Below are positions 24,527-37,307 of a stretch of 64,000 nt of DNA, one piece after another (positions within the stretch are counted from its first letter, which is position 1; each line of letters opens with the position of its first letter). The stretch comes from Drosophila persimilis. Its lineage: Eukaryota > Arthropoda > Insecta > Diptera > Drosophilidae. The stretch covers positions 1,099,501 through 1,163,500 of the forward strand of contig NW_020825358.1 of assembly GCF_003286085.1 (NCBI RefSeq). Reading direction: 5' to 3'. The notes beneath the pieces are model-generated. The model was not told the origin of the DNA, did no database searches, and saw only the letters and a list, made by a program, of their open reading frames with translations. The position numbers and the translations under genes were made by a program.

Positions 24527-25265
24527 GGAGCAACAAGGAGCGGCAGAGGCAGCAACTGCAAGCCAGCAATCGGTGGCAACAGTTGGTCAAAAGCAAGAAG
24601 TAACCACAGCAATAGCAACAGCAGCGGGAGCAGCAGCAAGAGCAGCAGCAGCAGCAGCAGCAATAGCAACAGTAGGAGGCGCCACAACAGCAGCAGCAGC
24701 AGCAGCAGTAGCAGCAGCAGCGGCGGCAACAGCACCAGCAACAGGAACAAACAGGAACACATCCCCCATTAATTCTCAGGCTAAAGCCTCGGTCAGCAGC
24801 GACAACACAACAGGAGTCACGACAACAGCAGGACAGCAGCAACGCTTTTTGAATCAACCGCCACCACCACCGCCACCACCGTCGTCGTCGTCGTTGTCGC
24901 CACCACCACCACCGCCGCCACCGACAGCACAAGTCCAAGAAGACGCCATAGCCACAGCGACAGCCAAAGCCAAAGCCAAAGCCAAAGCCCAAGCCACATC
25001 GAAAGGCAAGACAGCAGCGGGAACGGGAGCGGGAGCAGGAGCAGGAGCAGGATCCAAGACTCCAGCGATAAGTAATCAAGGCACCGGCACCACCACGACG
25101 CTGTACACGTGCTCGAGCGCCTCCTCGTCGCTGATTGCCCAACCGCCGCCAACGAAGATATTTAAAACGGATCATCATCAGCTGTGCCTGAACGGTGCCT
25201 ACGGTCTGCCGACTGCTGCTGTTGGTGGGCATCCCTGTGTCTACTGTGTGATACCTGTGCCCCTG
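24351..25265 (+). CDS. ATG-less open exon, probable alternative Shep N-terminus
   Basis: An open frame of 305 codons follows a TAA at 24348 and ends at a strong donor, CTG|GTGAGT, GT at 25266. It contains no ATG. Translation must therefore start at a near-cognate codon or in an upstream exon joined by splicing (a weak acceptor, CAATAG, is at 24391-24396). The best near-cognate context I see is ATT at 24405 (A at -3, G at +4). Counting from the TTG at 24435, the product has a Gln run (17-34), Ala-rich blocks (60-102), Pro runs (142-149, 156-163), Ala-Lys repeats (177-185), Gly-Ala repeats (198-206) and a complex, Cys-containing end (215-277) that looks like constrained protein. The donor is phase 0, the same as the shep exon at 18.7 kb, so both can join one downstream exon. 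I infer an alternative shep first exon. I do not recognise this N-terminus from memory, and a separate gene is possible. Confidence 0.55.
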
Positions 25266-28200
25266 GTGAGTCCTGTTCCTGTTCCTGTTCCAGTTCCTTC
25301 TCCAGAAGGACATTTGCATAGCTATCCCTCTGTACCTGTGTCTCCTGTTTGTGCTATTTCTTTTGATTTACCTCATTAAATATTAAAATAATTACGAGGG
25401 TAGGCAGAGTTCTCGTCCTGCCATTAAATGGGAGTCCTTTACAGCTGGTCCTCCCTCAATTTTCGTAGATTTCTGGATGATTATCCTGCAGGTCCTGGGC
25501 GGTTTCTCATTATCATTTATTATTCGCCCTGTTCACGCTTTTGGATTCACAAAAATATATATATTTATGTATCTTTCTTTATGGTTCTTGAGGCGGAGTT
25601 TCGCGCAGGAGGTTTTACTCGTTTGAGAAAAAAAGTTCTACTTCTTTGAGGAAGGCGTTTGAGAGGTGATTTTAATCGTAGATGATGGCTGTTTGGAAGA
25701 AGATTTTCCAATAGATGAGGCTTTGCGATTAAGCTCCTAAGTTTAAGAGAATTTAAGGGGTTTTTGGGAAATGAAATGATTTTCTTTTGGTTTAATACGA
25801 CTTTCAGAGGTGTATTTTCGTGTATTTCGACAGAATCACATTCTGAAGGAGGTTTTACTCATTTGAGGAATAGATTTTGTTTATTGAAGGCCTTTTTTTG
25901 ACTATTTTTTAAAGTAAAATTTCCAATTTTTGGACATCAACTTTTTCTTCCACATTTTGGAGCGATTTTCTTTGATTATTAGAAAAAATAGACAGATTGG
26001 AGCTCAAACACAGGTTTTTGTTTGCATACTTTTGTGTATTATTATGGATACATTTTTAATATAATATTTTTATGGCGAAATTTGGAGGGAATTTTATGTG
26101 TATCTTAAGAAAAATATTACCAAAGAATATCATACCTTAAGGAATCTTGAATAACCATATAACTCTAGCAAAAATTCGGAGAAAGATTTTTAGTTATAAA
26201 GAGTATAACTGCCTTCTCTTTCAGGGAAGTTTGAGAATTTTTGTGTACAGTTTTAAGCTTTATTAAAATTCCAAGAAAATTTCCCTTCATTTTGTTGAGA
26301 ATGTCATTAGGAAAAGGCCCTTTTATGGGTACTATATATTATGATAAATAAGTCTTAAAAGGGGTTTATAGTCTAATAAAAATTAAAACAAATTTTGTGG
26401 CGATTTAATGAAAATTTCTATTGATATTATTCCCATAAAGCGAACCTTTGTTCCGGCTTTCTGTTTAGCCTTTGCTTTCATTTAATTTTCCCCCCCATAT
26501 AATGTCTATGCCACCATCCATTCCCCCTATTTACGAGTAGCCCCATTCATGAGTGAGTGCCTCCCGAAAATAAAGCCAATTTACATACAATTTCTCAGCT
26601 TGTAGAACAAATTACAGGAGCGGGGAGGGGCACGCACCCTCACAGAAGTGGCTCTAAGAAAAATAACAGGCGGAAAATGTGGTGGAGGGGGAGGGTCTCC
26701 GGCTGCGGCTGCGGCTGCGTCAGCTGTTTGTCCACTTTAAGAGTACCCATGATAATCGACGGCAACAAATGTGCCTAATGTTGGAATGACAATAAAGACA
26801 AATTATACAAATATTTGACTAAATGAGTGACTGCTGGAGGAAGGGAAAGACTGACTGCCAGATGGATGAACGGACGAGCGGACGAGCGGACGGACTGAAG
26901 GACTGAAGGACTGAATGGAATGATAATGACACTCATTGTGTGGCCAAAGCACAGGGGAAATTCCATTACACACACACACAAAAATTGGCGGGGCGGGAGG
27001 TGCTGTGAAAACCGCCTAAACCAGCACATTTTCCCTCCAATAATTACAACAAAAAATCAAGCCAGAGAATGACCGCAAATAAATCAGAAATAATAATCAT
27101 TATTAGCCCGCCACGCTGAAGAGGGGGAGGAGGGAGGTGGAAACCGAGGGTTACTCCAAAAGAAAAGCCATTTTACGACCAACACAAAAAAAAAAAAAAT
27201 GTTTTCAATTACAATGAAAAGCAGTGGAAATCGCGGAAATACAGAGAGAGAGCGAGAGAGAGGGGAAACCCAAAACCCCAATGGGAAAAAATGCAACTGA
27301 AAAATCTTTTCATATTATTCATTCATTTTCATTGTTATTTAGGGAGGGTTAGGGGGTGTGGTTTGGGGGAGGGGGTGGTATTGTCCATTTGCCAAGAGTG
27401 AAAAATGTTTTTTTGTCGTTTTTTTTTCCTCTTATATTATTTTTGTTTATTTTTTCTGGTGCTTTCTTGTACTGCTTTTCCTTCGGGGTTTTCCTTCTTT
27501 TTTTTTCGTTTTTATAGGGCTCAGGCGTCCGAAGATTTATGTAAGGCACTGTCTGAGCCGCGTCCGCTCTCTCTGCCCAGGCCGCCCTTTGCTCATTTTG
27601 TTGATTTCTAATTAATTTTACTCGAAGTGAAAATGAATTGGCAAACTGCCCTGCAGACAGCATACAAGAAATAAGAAACAAAAAAAAAACGAAAAAAAAA
27701 AAACCAAATCCTGCAAACAAGAAAAACGAAGAATCCTGGGGCTTAAAATTATGGGAATTCCTTGGCTTCGGTTTTTCCCCAAAAATAATTGCCATGGAGG
27801 ATGCTCTGAAAAGTATTCTATGTGATTCGGAGAGTACTATTGATGGGGATTTCAAGATCTCCTGGAATGGTTTTCATTTCAAAGATAGTTCGAGAAATAC
27901 ATGTGTTCCTTGCACAAGGAAAACGTCGTAGAAATCTACCAAGAAATTTAAAAAAATGTGTAGAAAATTGCATGGAAAATCTCCCCTTTTGTTATTCGGA
28001 ATCCTCTACCAAAAAGTTCCGCCGCATTTTCTTTTGAGAAACTGTTTCTTTGTAACTGTATATAGAAAAAGTCCAAGGTATTTTTTGAATAAAGTCTTTT
28101 AGAAAATATATAACTTTAAGGGAATTTAAGGGGAGAAGATCTAAAAACATAGACACGGTAAATATATTTTATATAGATCCATGGAACAAACGTTCCTTGG

Positions 28201-28472
28201 AGAGGGTTTTCGGTTGCCCCTTTATAGAGAGTTTTCGGGTAAGAAGCCGCCGCTGAAAGGGTTTATCTAGAGACTATGGGTTATGGAGATTACAAGCAAT
28301 TTCTAGTGTCATGCAGCAGCGCTTCTCGGTTCTGTATGCCATAGGATATCCTACGTCTCATAGGTGGAAATCCGTTTTGTTTTGATGCAAATCGTGAAAA
28401 ATGAAAAATGTATTCCATATTTAAAGGATCCTGTACATATCTGGCTAATGCGATCTTTTTGGGGGCACGCTC

Positions 28473-28511
<39 letters not shown>

Positions 28512-31500
28512 GGGAATGTATGCCACGCCCACTTGGGTGCTGCTGTTGTTGCTGGTTGGCGCGACTGTTGCACTGCTTTCAAGGACCTTTGAGTGGGTTG
28601 GTTATAGCACGTTGCATGCGGCATATGCGTGACATGTGGTGGCGGCGTGGCGCCTATGCATATGCATTATTATTTTCTATATATGCGCGCGGCAGCGGCA
28701 GTGAAGTGGCAGCTAATTAGCAAGTGACATACATTCCCTGTCCCTTAGCCCTGTTCCCCCTGCCTCCCCCACCCCACCCCCAAAAAAATGGTGGCAAGAG
28801 GTCAAGAGGGGCACTTCTTGTCTCTTCTATTTGGAGGAGTCTTTCTTTGGATCACTGCCAGGACTCTCTAAAGGAAAGTTCCATGGAATTTCTCTCAAAG
28901 AAGTTCCTGGAAGATACTCCAGGACAAGCCTTTTTTTCTACTGAGAATTTCCATCTGTTGTGCAACTTGTGTCAAAGGACCTTAACAAAATCCCAAAATG
29001 TATCAATTAAGGAAAATGCTAAGACCTTCAAAAGCAGATTTTCACAAATTGATTGAATAAAATTACGAATCGTTTGTGAATTATCGAATTCGAAATAAAT
29101 AAATCAACAAAATGAGGGAAACTTGTACGATTTCCATCTGGCCGTCAATCAGATATGCAATGCAAATGGTTAGGCCCAAGGGGACTGGGTCTACGGCGGA
29201 GGAATACATGTATTTTTCACCCACACAAACACACACTGAAAACTGTGAGTTTTTCCTGCCCAAAAGCATATTCAACTTTGACATTTAAAACTCCACTCCC
29301 TTTGCCCCGCAACACAGAAAGCTGGAGAGAGCTTTGCTTCACCCACGACTTGATTAGTTGTCGGGACAGTTGTAGCGTTGTGTGGCACGTTGTACTGTTG
29401 CTTGTGTGTGTGGGTGTGTGTGTGTGGCACGTTGCGAGACCCAAAAACATTTTGTACAAAATAATTACAGAGCCATGAAATTGAATTGAATGAAATGCCA
29501 TTTTCATGGAATTATTCGTATAACTCTTTTTTCTCTCCCCCTCCCCCCCACCACCAGTGCCCTCTGACCATCCTCTGCTTCTGGCTTTCCTCTAGTCCCC
29601 CCCCCCATCGTATGTGGGCGAACGCACCAGACTTTCCACATTTTTTGTTGTTATAAAACATTAATGAAATGTTCAGTCAATGGCATTAAACTGTGCGAAA
29701 CGGGCATCAAACCATAGATCCATCCATAGATAAATATATATACAGTATATCCAAAGATACGGAGACGGATACGGATACATTCGCGTAAAGTTTTCTGCGC
29801 TAAAAATCATTTATTTAAAACAGTTTGAAAACAAAACGAAAGGCGTGCAAAAAAAAAAATCTCCAAGCCGAAACCAAAAAATGTTCCATGTTAAATTTGC
29901 TGGAAAACTCAACCCAAAACGAGCGCTGAGGGGGGAGGGGGGGGGGGGGAAGGGTCTCAGGAGTTGGCTGGAAGAGGGTCAAAAGCAAATTGCAAATGAT
30001 GAAAACTTTGCCCATCATAAACGCCATTTTATGTTATCCAATATGGCGTCGCTTCCCCTTAACCCCCCCCCCCCCCCTTCCCAGCCAGTTCCATAACGTT
30101 TTTCACTTTTTAGTTTTTTGGGTGTAAAAAGTTTTCCCTTTTTTCAAGGGGGGGGGGGGGGGGGGCAGGCGCGGGGCGCCTACTGCTAATCGCACATATT
30201 TCCACATCAATAAAAATTACCAAAAAAAATTCAAGAGAGAGAGAGAGAGAGATCAGCATCTCATTTGGTATGCAAAAAAATAAAACTCAGATTTTCCACA
30301 CAATTTGATTTTGGGAAACTTTAAAAAGTGGGCTGCCATGTGGGCCATGGCGTTGCCAGATGGCGGCATAGAAATTTCGGTGGCATTTCGAAAAGGTTTT
30401 CTTTTTTGCAAGTCGAAAATTTGAAGTCTTAAATAGATTTCCCAGGGTACGCATTCGCATTCGTGTGAATTCTTCTTTTGGCTTTTGCCACGTTTTCATT
30501 TTCTTGTCTTGCTTTATTTTTGGCATCAAGACGCAGCAGCGGCAGCGACAGCCAGCAGCAGCAGCAGCCTTTTGAGATTCGTTACGCTACAACGCCTCAT
30601 AGATGGTGATGCCTGCCAGCCTCCTTGGTCCTTTCTTTCTCTCCCTCTCCCCCTCCCTCTCCCCCTCCCTCTCCCTCTCTCTCTCTCTGAATGTGTGTGT
30701 GTGTCCTATGACACATGCCTCAAAGCCTGCCACACGACTTGGCCTGGCTGCCAGCAGCCACTTGGCTAAAGTATTTTAACCTAAAATTTGTAAAAATAGC
30801 ACATGAAGAGGCACAGCACAGCACACAGCACACAGCACACAGCGCACAGCGCACTGCGAGACGTTGAAGTGGCTGCTGCTCTCTAGAGAAATGTATAGCC
30901 ATTGTGGGGACACAGAGCGAGAGGGGAGAGAGAGAGGGGGAGGGGTGGGTACGAGATTTATCTACTGGGTAGCCGGGCACCACAGTGCGTATGCTTGATG
31001 CTTTATTTATTTATTTAATTTGCCTCCAAAATGAAACCGAGTGTCCAGTCCCTGCCTCTGCCCCTTTCCCTTCCTTTATTAGTGGCGTGGGGCATGTGGC
31101 ATAAAATATGTTGTGCAATTTGTCAACAGCTACTCCTCCTCCCTCCCTTCCCCCTCCCCTGGATGGGTGTGTGTGTGTGGTGCTGTAATGAAATGTCATT
31201 AACATTAAAACAACTTTCAACACTTGGGCCATCGCTCGGGCAACGCCAGCACGCATCCATCTTTCTCTCTTGCCCTCTCTTTCTGCCACACTCTCTCTCT
31301 GTCTCTGTCCCTCTATATTCCTCCTCCTTTTATCACTTCTCTTTGCTGGAAAATCATCAAATAATCATCAAAAAAATACAAAAAAAAAACGACTAAAAAA
31401 TATCCTCCGTTGTTTTTTAATTTAAGGCTGCAAGCCTCTTACAATGAGTTGAAAAGAGATGGCTAGAGACCCAAAGAAAAGCGAAAAGATCATTAAATAG

Positions 31501-31769
31501 TGCCTAAAATTGGTCACCAAATCAAAAATATTCATATTTTGTAATGGATTCCCTTCATCCCTTTTACCTTTCACCTCTTTCTTCTTTCTCCTCTTCCATG
31601 TCTCTCCTTTGCTACCCAAAAAAGGGTATCAAAAAGTCCAAAGAGATGGATTTTAGTGGGCATTTTTATCATCAACTTTTGTCGCCTCTGAATTTGTCTG
31701 TTCTGTTCCAGATTTTGTTTTGTTAATGAAAAAAGTTTCGCACTCTCTTTTTGACCCTCTCTCTATGTC

Positions 31770-31770
<1 letters not shown>
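25266..31770 (+). other. Long intron, no exon recognised
   Basis: The intron opens with GTGAGT, and the frame continues only to a stop at 25377-25379. Contents: a 21 bp near-repeat at 25607 and 25847, 240 bp apart; CGGACGAG and GACTGAAG minisatellites at 26871-26915; (AC)n at 28478-28509; G-rich runs at 29929-29949 and 30148-30165 (G18); C15 at 30063-30077; CT-rich runs at 30645-30689; and GCACA repeats at 30807-30855. 25.4-26.5 kb is plain AT-rich DNA. An acceptor-like TTCTCTTTCAG lies near 26213-26223 with no donor or frame behind it. Confidence 0.6.

Positions 31771-31811
<41 letters not shown>
31771..31811 (+). repeat. Poly(C) run, 41 bases
   Basis: An unbroken run of 41 C on the + strand, preceded by a CT-rich tract, is the longest homopolymer in the window. 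On the - strand it is a 41 G run able to form G-quadruplexes. Its true length is likely polymorphic and hard to sequence. Confidence 0.9.
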
Positions 31812-31814
<3 letters not shown>

Positions 31815-34800
31815 TCCTCGTACCCTTCCCTTTTCTTTTTTTTTGCTCCAAAAATTGTTTGATGAGAGAGAAAATATTTTCCGTATTTTCATGGTTTTTT
31901 TTTTGTTTTTTTGTTTCCTTCTGACGACGCTTTTGACGCGGGGCTGGCCTTTGGCTTCATCAACTTTTCATTAATTTATTACACGCTCCGCTTTTTGCCC
32001 AGGTCTGCCGCGCCCTTGGACCTTGCCCCATGCCCCATGGCCCATGCCACTTGGCTCTTGCTCCGCTGCCGCCTCACCATCTTTTTCTCCATCCGATTTC
32101 ATAATCATTGTAATTTCTGTTTTGTTCTGTGCTGTTTTTGTTTTTTTGTTTTCCTGTCAAAAAGATTCCTCATTTTATGTTCTTGGGTTCGCTTTTCCCC
32201 GTCCCCCCGTGCCGCCGTCTCCCCCCCCCCCCCCCCCTGTTTGATGCCTTGTTTTCAATCAATGTTTTTATTAAAAAGTTTCCGTCTTCTGGTCTTTTCT
32301 TTGTGAGCCATGAACTTTGACATTTGGGGACAAATATGTGCCTGTCGCCTTTCTTTGTTTTAATGATTTTTCTATGAGTTTGTTTTTTTTTAATGATTTT
32401 TCTATGATTTTTCACTGGTTTGCTCTTCCTTTTTGTTCCCTGATTTCTCTGAGCTTTTCCTTGTGACTTTCCTCTGGCATCTTCCTTATTCTTAGCCCCT
32501 GACGCCTGCCTGTTTCTGTACGCCTCTCTCCTGCTGGATTCCCATCTGTTTCCCCCCCTGTTCTGTCATGTCTGATTGGTTGATGATCTCCCATGTCCAT
32601 AGATGCCATAGATATGTGTTTGTACGCACAGTAGGTGGGTGTAATGATGTGTAATCCCATTATAATGTCTTTAGAAAGTCAACAAAATGTTGTAGTTCAA
32701 GCCATGGAAGATTGTATGCCCTACTAAAGTGTTGGATGGGTTTCAATGGTCCAAAATATAAGAATAAAAGAACGATTCTTCATTGGAGACACTGGAGACC
32801 ACTAATAATCCTAATCCCAAACTTTGCCAAAGGAATGCGCTTGCTCTTAGCTCATCGTAAAGATTCTTTATACTGGTATTCCCTAGAGAATTTCCCCTGG
32901 ATGAGCGGGACTAAAACTTCCTTTTTCAATGTATCTCTTTGGAGGGTATTTAAGGCTTCCTAAACTTTGGCTAAGCTTCAGTGAGGCGCCCACTCTTATT
33001 ACTGCGATTCCGACCTATCCTTAACGCTTCCTTCCTGCCTGCCTGCCCGCCTGCCCAAGTGTCCTAGCCGTGTCTTTCCTCTACAGGCTCCTCCTCCTTC
33101 TCCTCCTCCTTCTCCTCCTCCTGAGTCGTCCTGTCTGCCTTCCTTCCATACAAATTGCTAGCCCGCTCGCATCATTAGCTTTGTCCGAAAATTGTCACGT
33201 TCGGCACACGTGTGTGCGCAAAAGCTGCATAATCCAGAGGCTCCTTGTCCAGGAGCTCCACTCCACACTCCCCTGTGGCTGCTCCCTCTCCCCACTCTGC
33301 CACTGGTTGCCCCGCAATCTACCTAGGCGGGGGGGGGGGGGAAATGGGAATGGGAATGGGAATGGATAAGTCGTCGTGCAACCGTAACCACAGTTAGTGG
33401 TTGCTATACTTCCTCTCCCTCGCACACGCACACCCACACCCACACACACATGGCATCCACTCCTCTGGTCTCCTCTATTCTATCTGGCATCTCACATCTG
33501 TAGTTTGGGGCTTCTGTTAAACCCCAATCTGCACCGCCAATGCGTAAACCGCTAAGTGCTTCCCTTTGTTGCGTTTCATACTGGTTCGCGTTCGCGTTCG
33601 CGTTGGCAGTCGTAGTCGCATTCCCCTTCCTGTTGCTGTTGTTATATCGGGGTAAACGGAAGTTTGCTCTTATTGCTGCTGGAACTGAACAACACTGTCT
33701 GTGTTTAGTGTTGGGCAGCACCACAACCGAACCGAGCACAGCTGTACCTCTTTTTCATTCTTTCTTTCGTTCTGCTGAATATTTTCATGCTATTTTTGTT
33801 TGTTTGCTTTCCACTGACGACTCGCACATGAAACGTGCTCCGCATAAATCGTTTACTACTTGAAGAAAGGGGAAAAGGGAATTGCAAGATTAGGGGCTTG
33901 AAGATTAGGAGGGAAGAATGTTGGCGGTGACCCTCTCTTTTTGGGGAGAGCATTGCTCATGGACTCCTCATTAATGCTCCCCCTTTTGGTTGCTCTTATT
34001 GCTGCATTGCATTACCAAAAGATTGTTCTTTGTATGAGATATGATATAGTAGTTCTCCATTCCATTCCACTCCACTCCCCATCATATTCTCTTCTTGATT
34101 TGCAATGTGGTGAGCGTGGAGCGTGGAGCGGGGAGGGCAGCCCATGAAAAAGGGTGAGAAATGTGGAACAATCTGTGGGTTCTTAATCCTGATTTAGTTG
34201 TGGGGTTCGGAGGGGGGGGGGAGGGGCGATTGTCCTGCTTTGAGTTTATCTTTTAATGGAAAGCGTGGTTTATGTTCTTTATGTCGGGGCTTTCATTTGT
34301 ATTTCGAGTACATTTTTATGTGGTTTCATTTTTTTAAAAATATCAGTGGATTGTAGAAATACATATCTGTGGATGGTAGATATCTGTTAATGAAGTCTTT
34401 CTGCCAGTTTTCATAGAAAATACTTGAATTTATTGCGGGTATCTTGATGTCGAGCCACGTGTGTCTTCTATTTCTTTTCTTCTCTTCGCTTAATGCTCTG
34501 TGATCTGTTAGTTCCTTGTTCTGTTTCATTTTTGAGATTATATTTTGGTAACTTCCTTTCTCTTCCCCTTTGAAAAATTCTTTTTCGGATATTCCATAAG
34601 TAGATCCATAATCTCAGTGGTATCGTGTCTCTTTCGACTGTCACACAACTCATTTCTAAGATACTTACATTTCCAAAGCCATTTCGCATAACATTTTCTC
34701 CCTCCTTTAAAGGGGAAGGGATTTGGGGGGGTTTGGGGGGGATTCCTTCTAACGATACGAAGCCAATGTCAAACTCTAGGACAGAATTCTTTCGTGTGTG

Positions 34801-35530
34801 TGTGTGTGTGTGTGTGTGTGTCTCGTGTCGTCTGTGTCATAATCAGGATGCAGTCACATCCCAATCGTAGTGGCAGTGGCAGTGGCAGTCACAATCCCTG
34901 ACAGACGCTGGTGTCCCCCCATTTTATTTGACATGCACTTAGCGATTGGTAGAGTGGCAGTAAAGGCAGTAGTGGAGCTGCTAGTGGAGCTGCTAGTGGA
35001 TTTCCATTCCTATTTCCACTGCTACTCCGCATTCCGCACTCCATTCCCAGCAGCAGGATCTATCTATTGGGGGAGCAGTGGCGTGGAGGGGAGGAGCAGG
35101 CATGCCACATGCGAAATGTATTATTAACTCTCGGCAATGCCTTTCTCTGACACATCCATTGATATGCGCACACATTTTGTGACTGTGTCGCATGTTGCCA
35201 GTGCCCATTGACTACCAATGTGAATCCTGCCACACAGCCGCACATAAAGCGGGGAGCACACACACACACACATAGATACGGGATATATGTACGGTTGTTG
35301 TAAAATGCATAAAAAGAGTGCTTAGCATATTAAAAACATCGCCAGAAAAAGCATCTCCAGCTGCAGCTGCAACTGCAGCTGGTGTCTCCTTTGGGGAGCG
35401 GAAAGTGTGGTGGGAGGGGCGGGGGGAAAGGAAGATATGTAGTACATACGTGCTCCATCGTGAAAAGTGGGAAAATGGGAAAACTCTTTGACTGGTTATC
35501 TGTGATGTTCGGGAGAAGGGAAAGAAATGT
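31812..35530 (+). other. Intron, simple repeats
   Basis: No exon recognised. It includes C17 at 32221-32237, a CTCCTT triplet-rich tract at 33088-33122, G12 followed by (GGGAAT)n at 33331-33366, and (GT)n at 34795-34821. Short repeats such as GAGCTGCTAGTG appear near 34975-34998. Everything else is unique intron-like DNA, in which I see no gene. Confidence 0.55.
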
Positions 35531-35532
35531 AC

Positions 35533-35826
35533 AAAAAAAAGTAAGGGAAAAAAAAGAAAAAAAAGAAAAAAAAAGAAAAAAAGAAAGAAAAATGAAAAAA
35601 TAAAATAAATAAAAAAAAGGAAAAAAATAAATAAAAAGAGGAAAAAAAAATAAAAAAAGGAAAAAAAATAAATCAAAAAAGGAAAAATAAATAAATAAAA
35701 AAAGGAAAAAAAGAAAAAAAATAAAAAAAAAAATAAAATAAAATAAATAAAATAAAGAATAAAAGGAAAAGCAAAAAAAGCGGGGAAAGAGAAGAAAAAT
35801 AGGAAATAAAAAACGAAAAAAGAAAA
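35533..35826 (+). repeat. Polypurine A/G low-complexity tract
   Basis: About 290 bases made almost only of A with scattered G and a few T, in blocks of GAAAAAAA and AAATAAAT. The antisense strand is T-rich and gives a spurious 208-residue Phe/Leu-rich open frame across it. Such tracts can exclude nucleosomes. There is no sign of a retroposon body with a tail next to it. Confidence 0.8.
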
Positions 35827-36850
35827 CTACTGAGCAGCCACCAGCTCCACAAACACATCGCACATTGCAACATTTTAGGCAGCATTTTGATTTATACGCC
35901 AGAGGCAGGCACACACACACACACAGACAGGCAGGCAGAGAAAAACTCTCACACACACACAGATACCCCGCAGAGACTCGTGTGGCCTGTGCGCCTAATG
36001 CATATGCAGCGTATTTGCATACGTTTCTAATAATTCATCTTCGTGTTTTTGCTGCCTCGTCTTTTGGCTTTTTGGCTGCCTTCGTTCCTCTCGATGCATC
36101 CATCCGTTGGCTCCTTTGCCACCTCCAACCTCCCCGCCCCGCCTCTTATCGCTCCTTTTTCTTGACTTTTTTTTGGCGCAACTTTTGCTTGCCTCAGCTT
36201 TCGCGTCTCTCTGCTGCCATTACCAATTTTTGCATATCTCTGTTTGTGCAGCAGCATCCCCGCCCCAAAAAACCCTCGCCCTATCTACACGTGTGTGTGG
36301 AGGGGGGGGTGGCTACATTTTGGAAAATTGGAAAATAGTTTTTACCGTTTTCCCTCTTTTCTTCTCTTTCTGTTTTTCGTTTCTTTCTTTTTTTTTTATC
36401 GACTTATTGTGTTTGATGGGGAAATGTGCTTTGTCTGTCTGTGCCACGCCCCATGCCAACATCCTACATTTATCAGTGGCTGATGGAAAGGGGGCGGGGG
36501 GTGTGGGGGGCTCGGAGTCCATTGGCATTTCGAGATATGTTGCAAAAGAGTCCGGGAATGCTGTAAGCGCGTGGAAAGGGTTGTGGGCGTGGTGGCAAGG
36601 GGGGTGGCAGGGTTGAAAGTTTGTCACATGAAAGTTTTCTTAAAATATTTGCAAAACGAAGTTGGATAATACACATAATGATTTATAGGGAACTGATTTG
36701 TGTGTGTGTAGAGAGAATCGAAGGGAGAACGAGATTCCGCTAAAGAAAATACATCAAATGGTGTGGTGGTGCTTTTTTTATGGAAATATCTATGAAAACG
36801 TCACGAAATGTAGTCATTTTGAAATATATAATACTATCGTCCTATCCCTG

Positions 36851-37230
36851 CAACTATCGATACACATATTTATCGATGTATCCGTCTAGCTATTTATCTA
36901 TCGACCAATTTAACCCTGTAGCTTTCCATCGAACAATCCATCTGTTTATCTGGCGGATAATTCTGTCTATCTTTACTTCGATAAGCTATCGATAATAGTG
37001 CAATAGATACTAATTTATCTTCTTTCTTTGTTATTTATTTTTCGGTATTTTTCGGTATTTTTCAAGTAAACTATAGATCTATCTAGCTTTCAGGCTGTCT
37101 ATCGATAAACCTTTTTCTACATTCATCAAACGATGGTTCAATCTGTATGCATCCATCTTTCCATCAATCTAGCTTTTAATCGATCAACCTATATCGATGC
37201 CGATTGCCTATGCCCTTTCTTTCGATAGCC
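36851..37230 (+). promoter_or_regulatory. ATCGAT/TATCGATA motif cluster A
   Basis: Six ATCGAT hexamers lie within about 350 bp. Three belong to perfect TATCGATA octamers (36855, 36987, 37100), the DRE site bound by DREF and overlapping the CGATA sites of BEAF-32. Extra CGATA or CGAT half-sites surround them. The flanks are AT-rich with TATC/TATT words, so part of the cluster could be an eroded repeat. Binding by DREF/BEAF is family knowledge applied by motif only. Confidence 0.4.
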
Positions 37231-37307
37231 AAGACTTGTGTTTTATTTTTCAATTGCTTTATTTGCATTTCTGTACGAGGATGTCTCATATTTCTCTCAA
37301 ATCGCAG

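Noticed and set aside
24459..25319. Long antisense open frame (286 codons) opposite the ATG-less exon
   Set aside because: It is the complement of CAG/CAA, Pro and Ala repeats and reads as Cys/Leu/Arg runs. It has no splice-site logic, whereas the sense frame ends at a consensus donor and has complex sequence before it.
35330..35956. 208-codon minus-strand frame rich in Phe and Leu
   Set aside because: It is only the complement of the A-rich polypurine tract at 35533-35826; overlapping frames on the same strand show the same composition.
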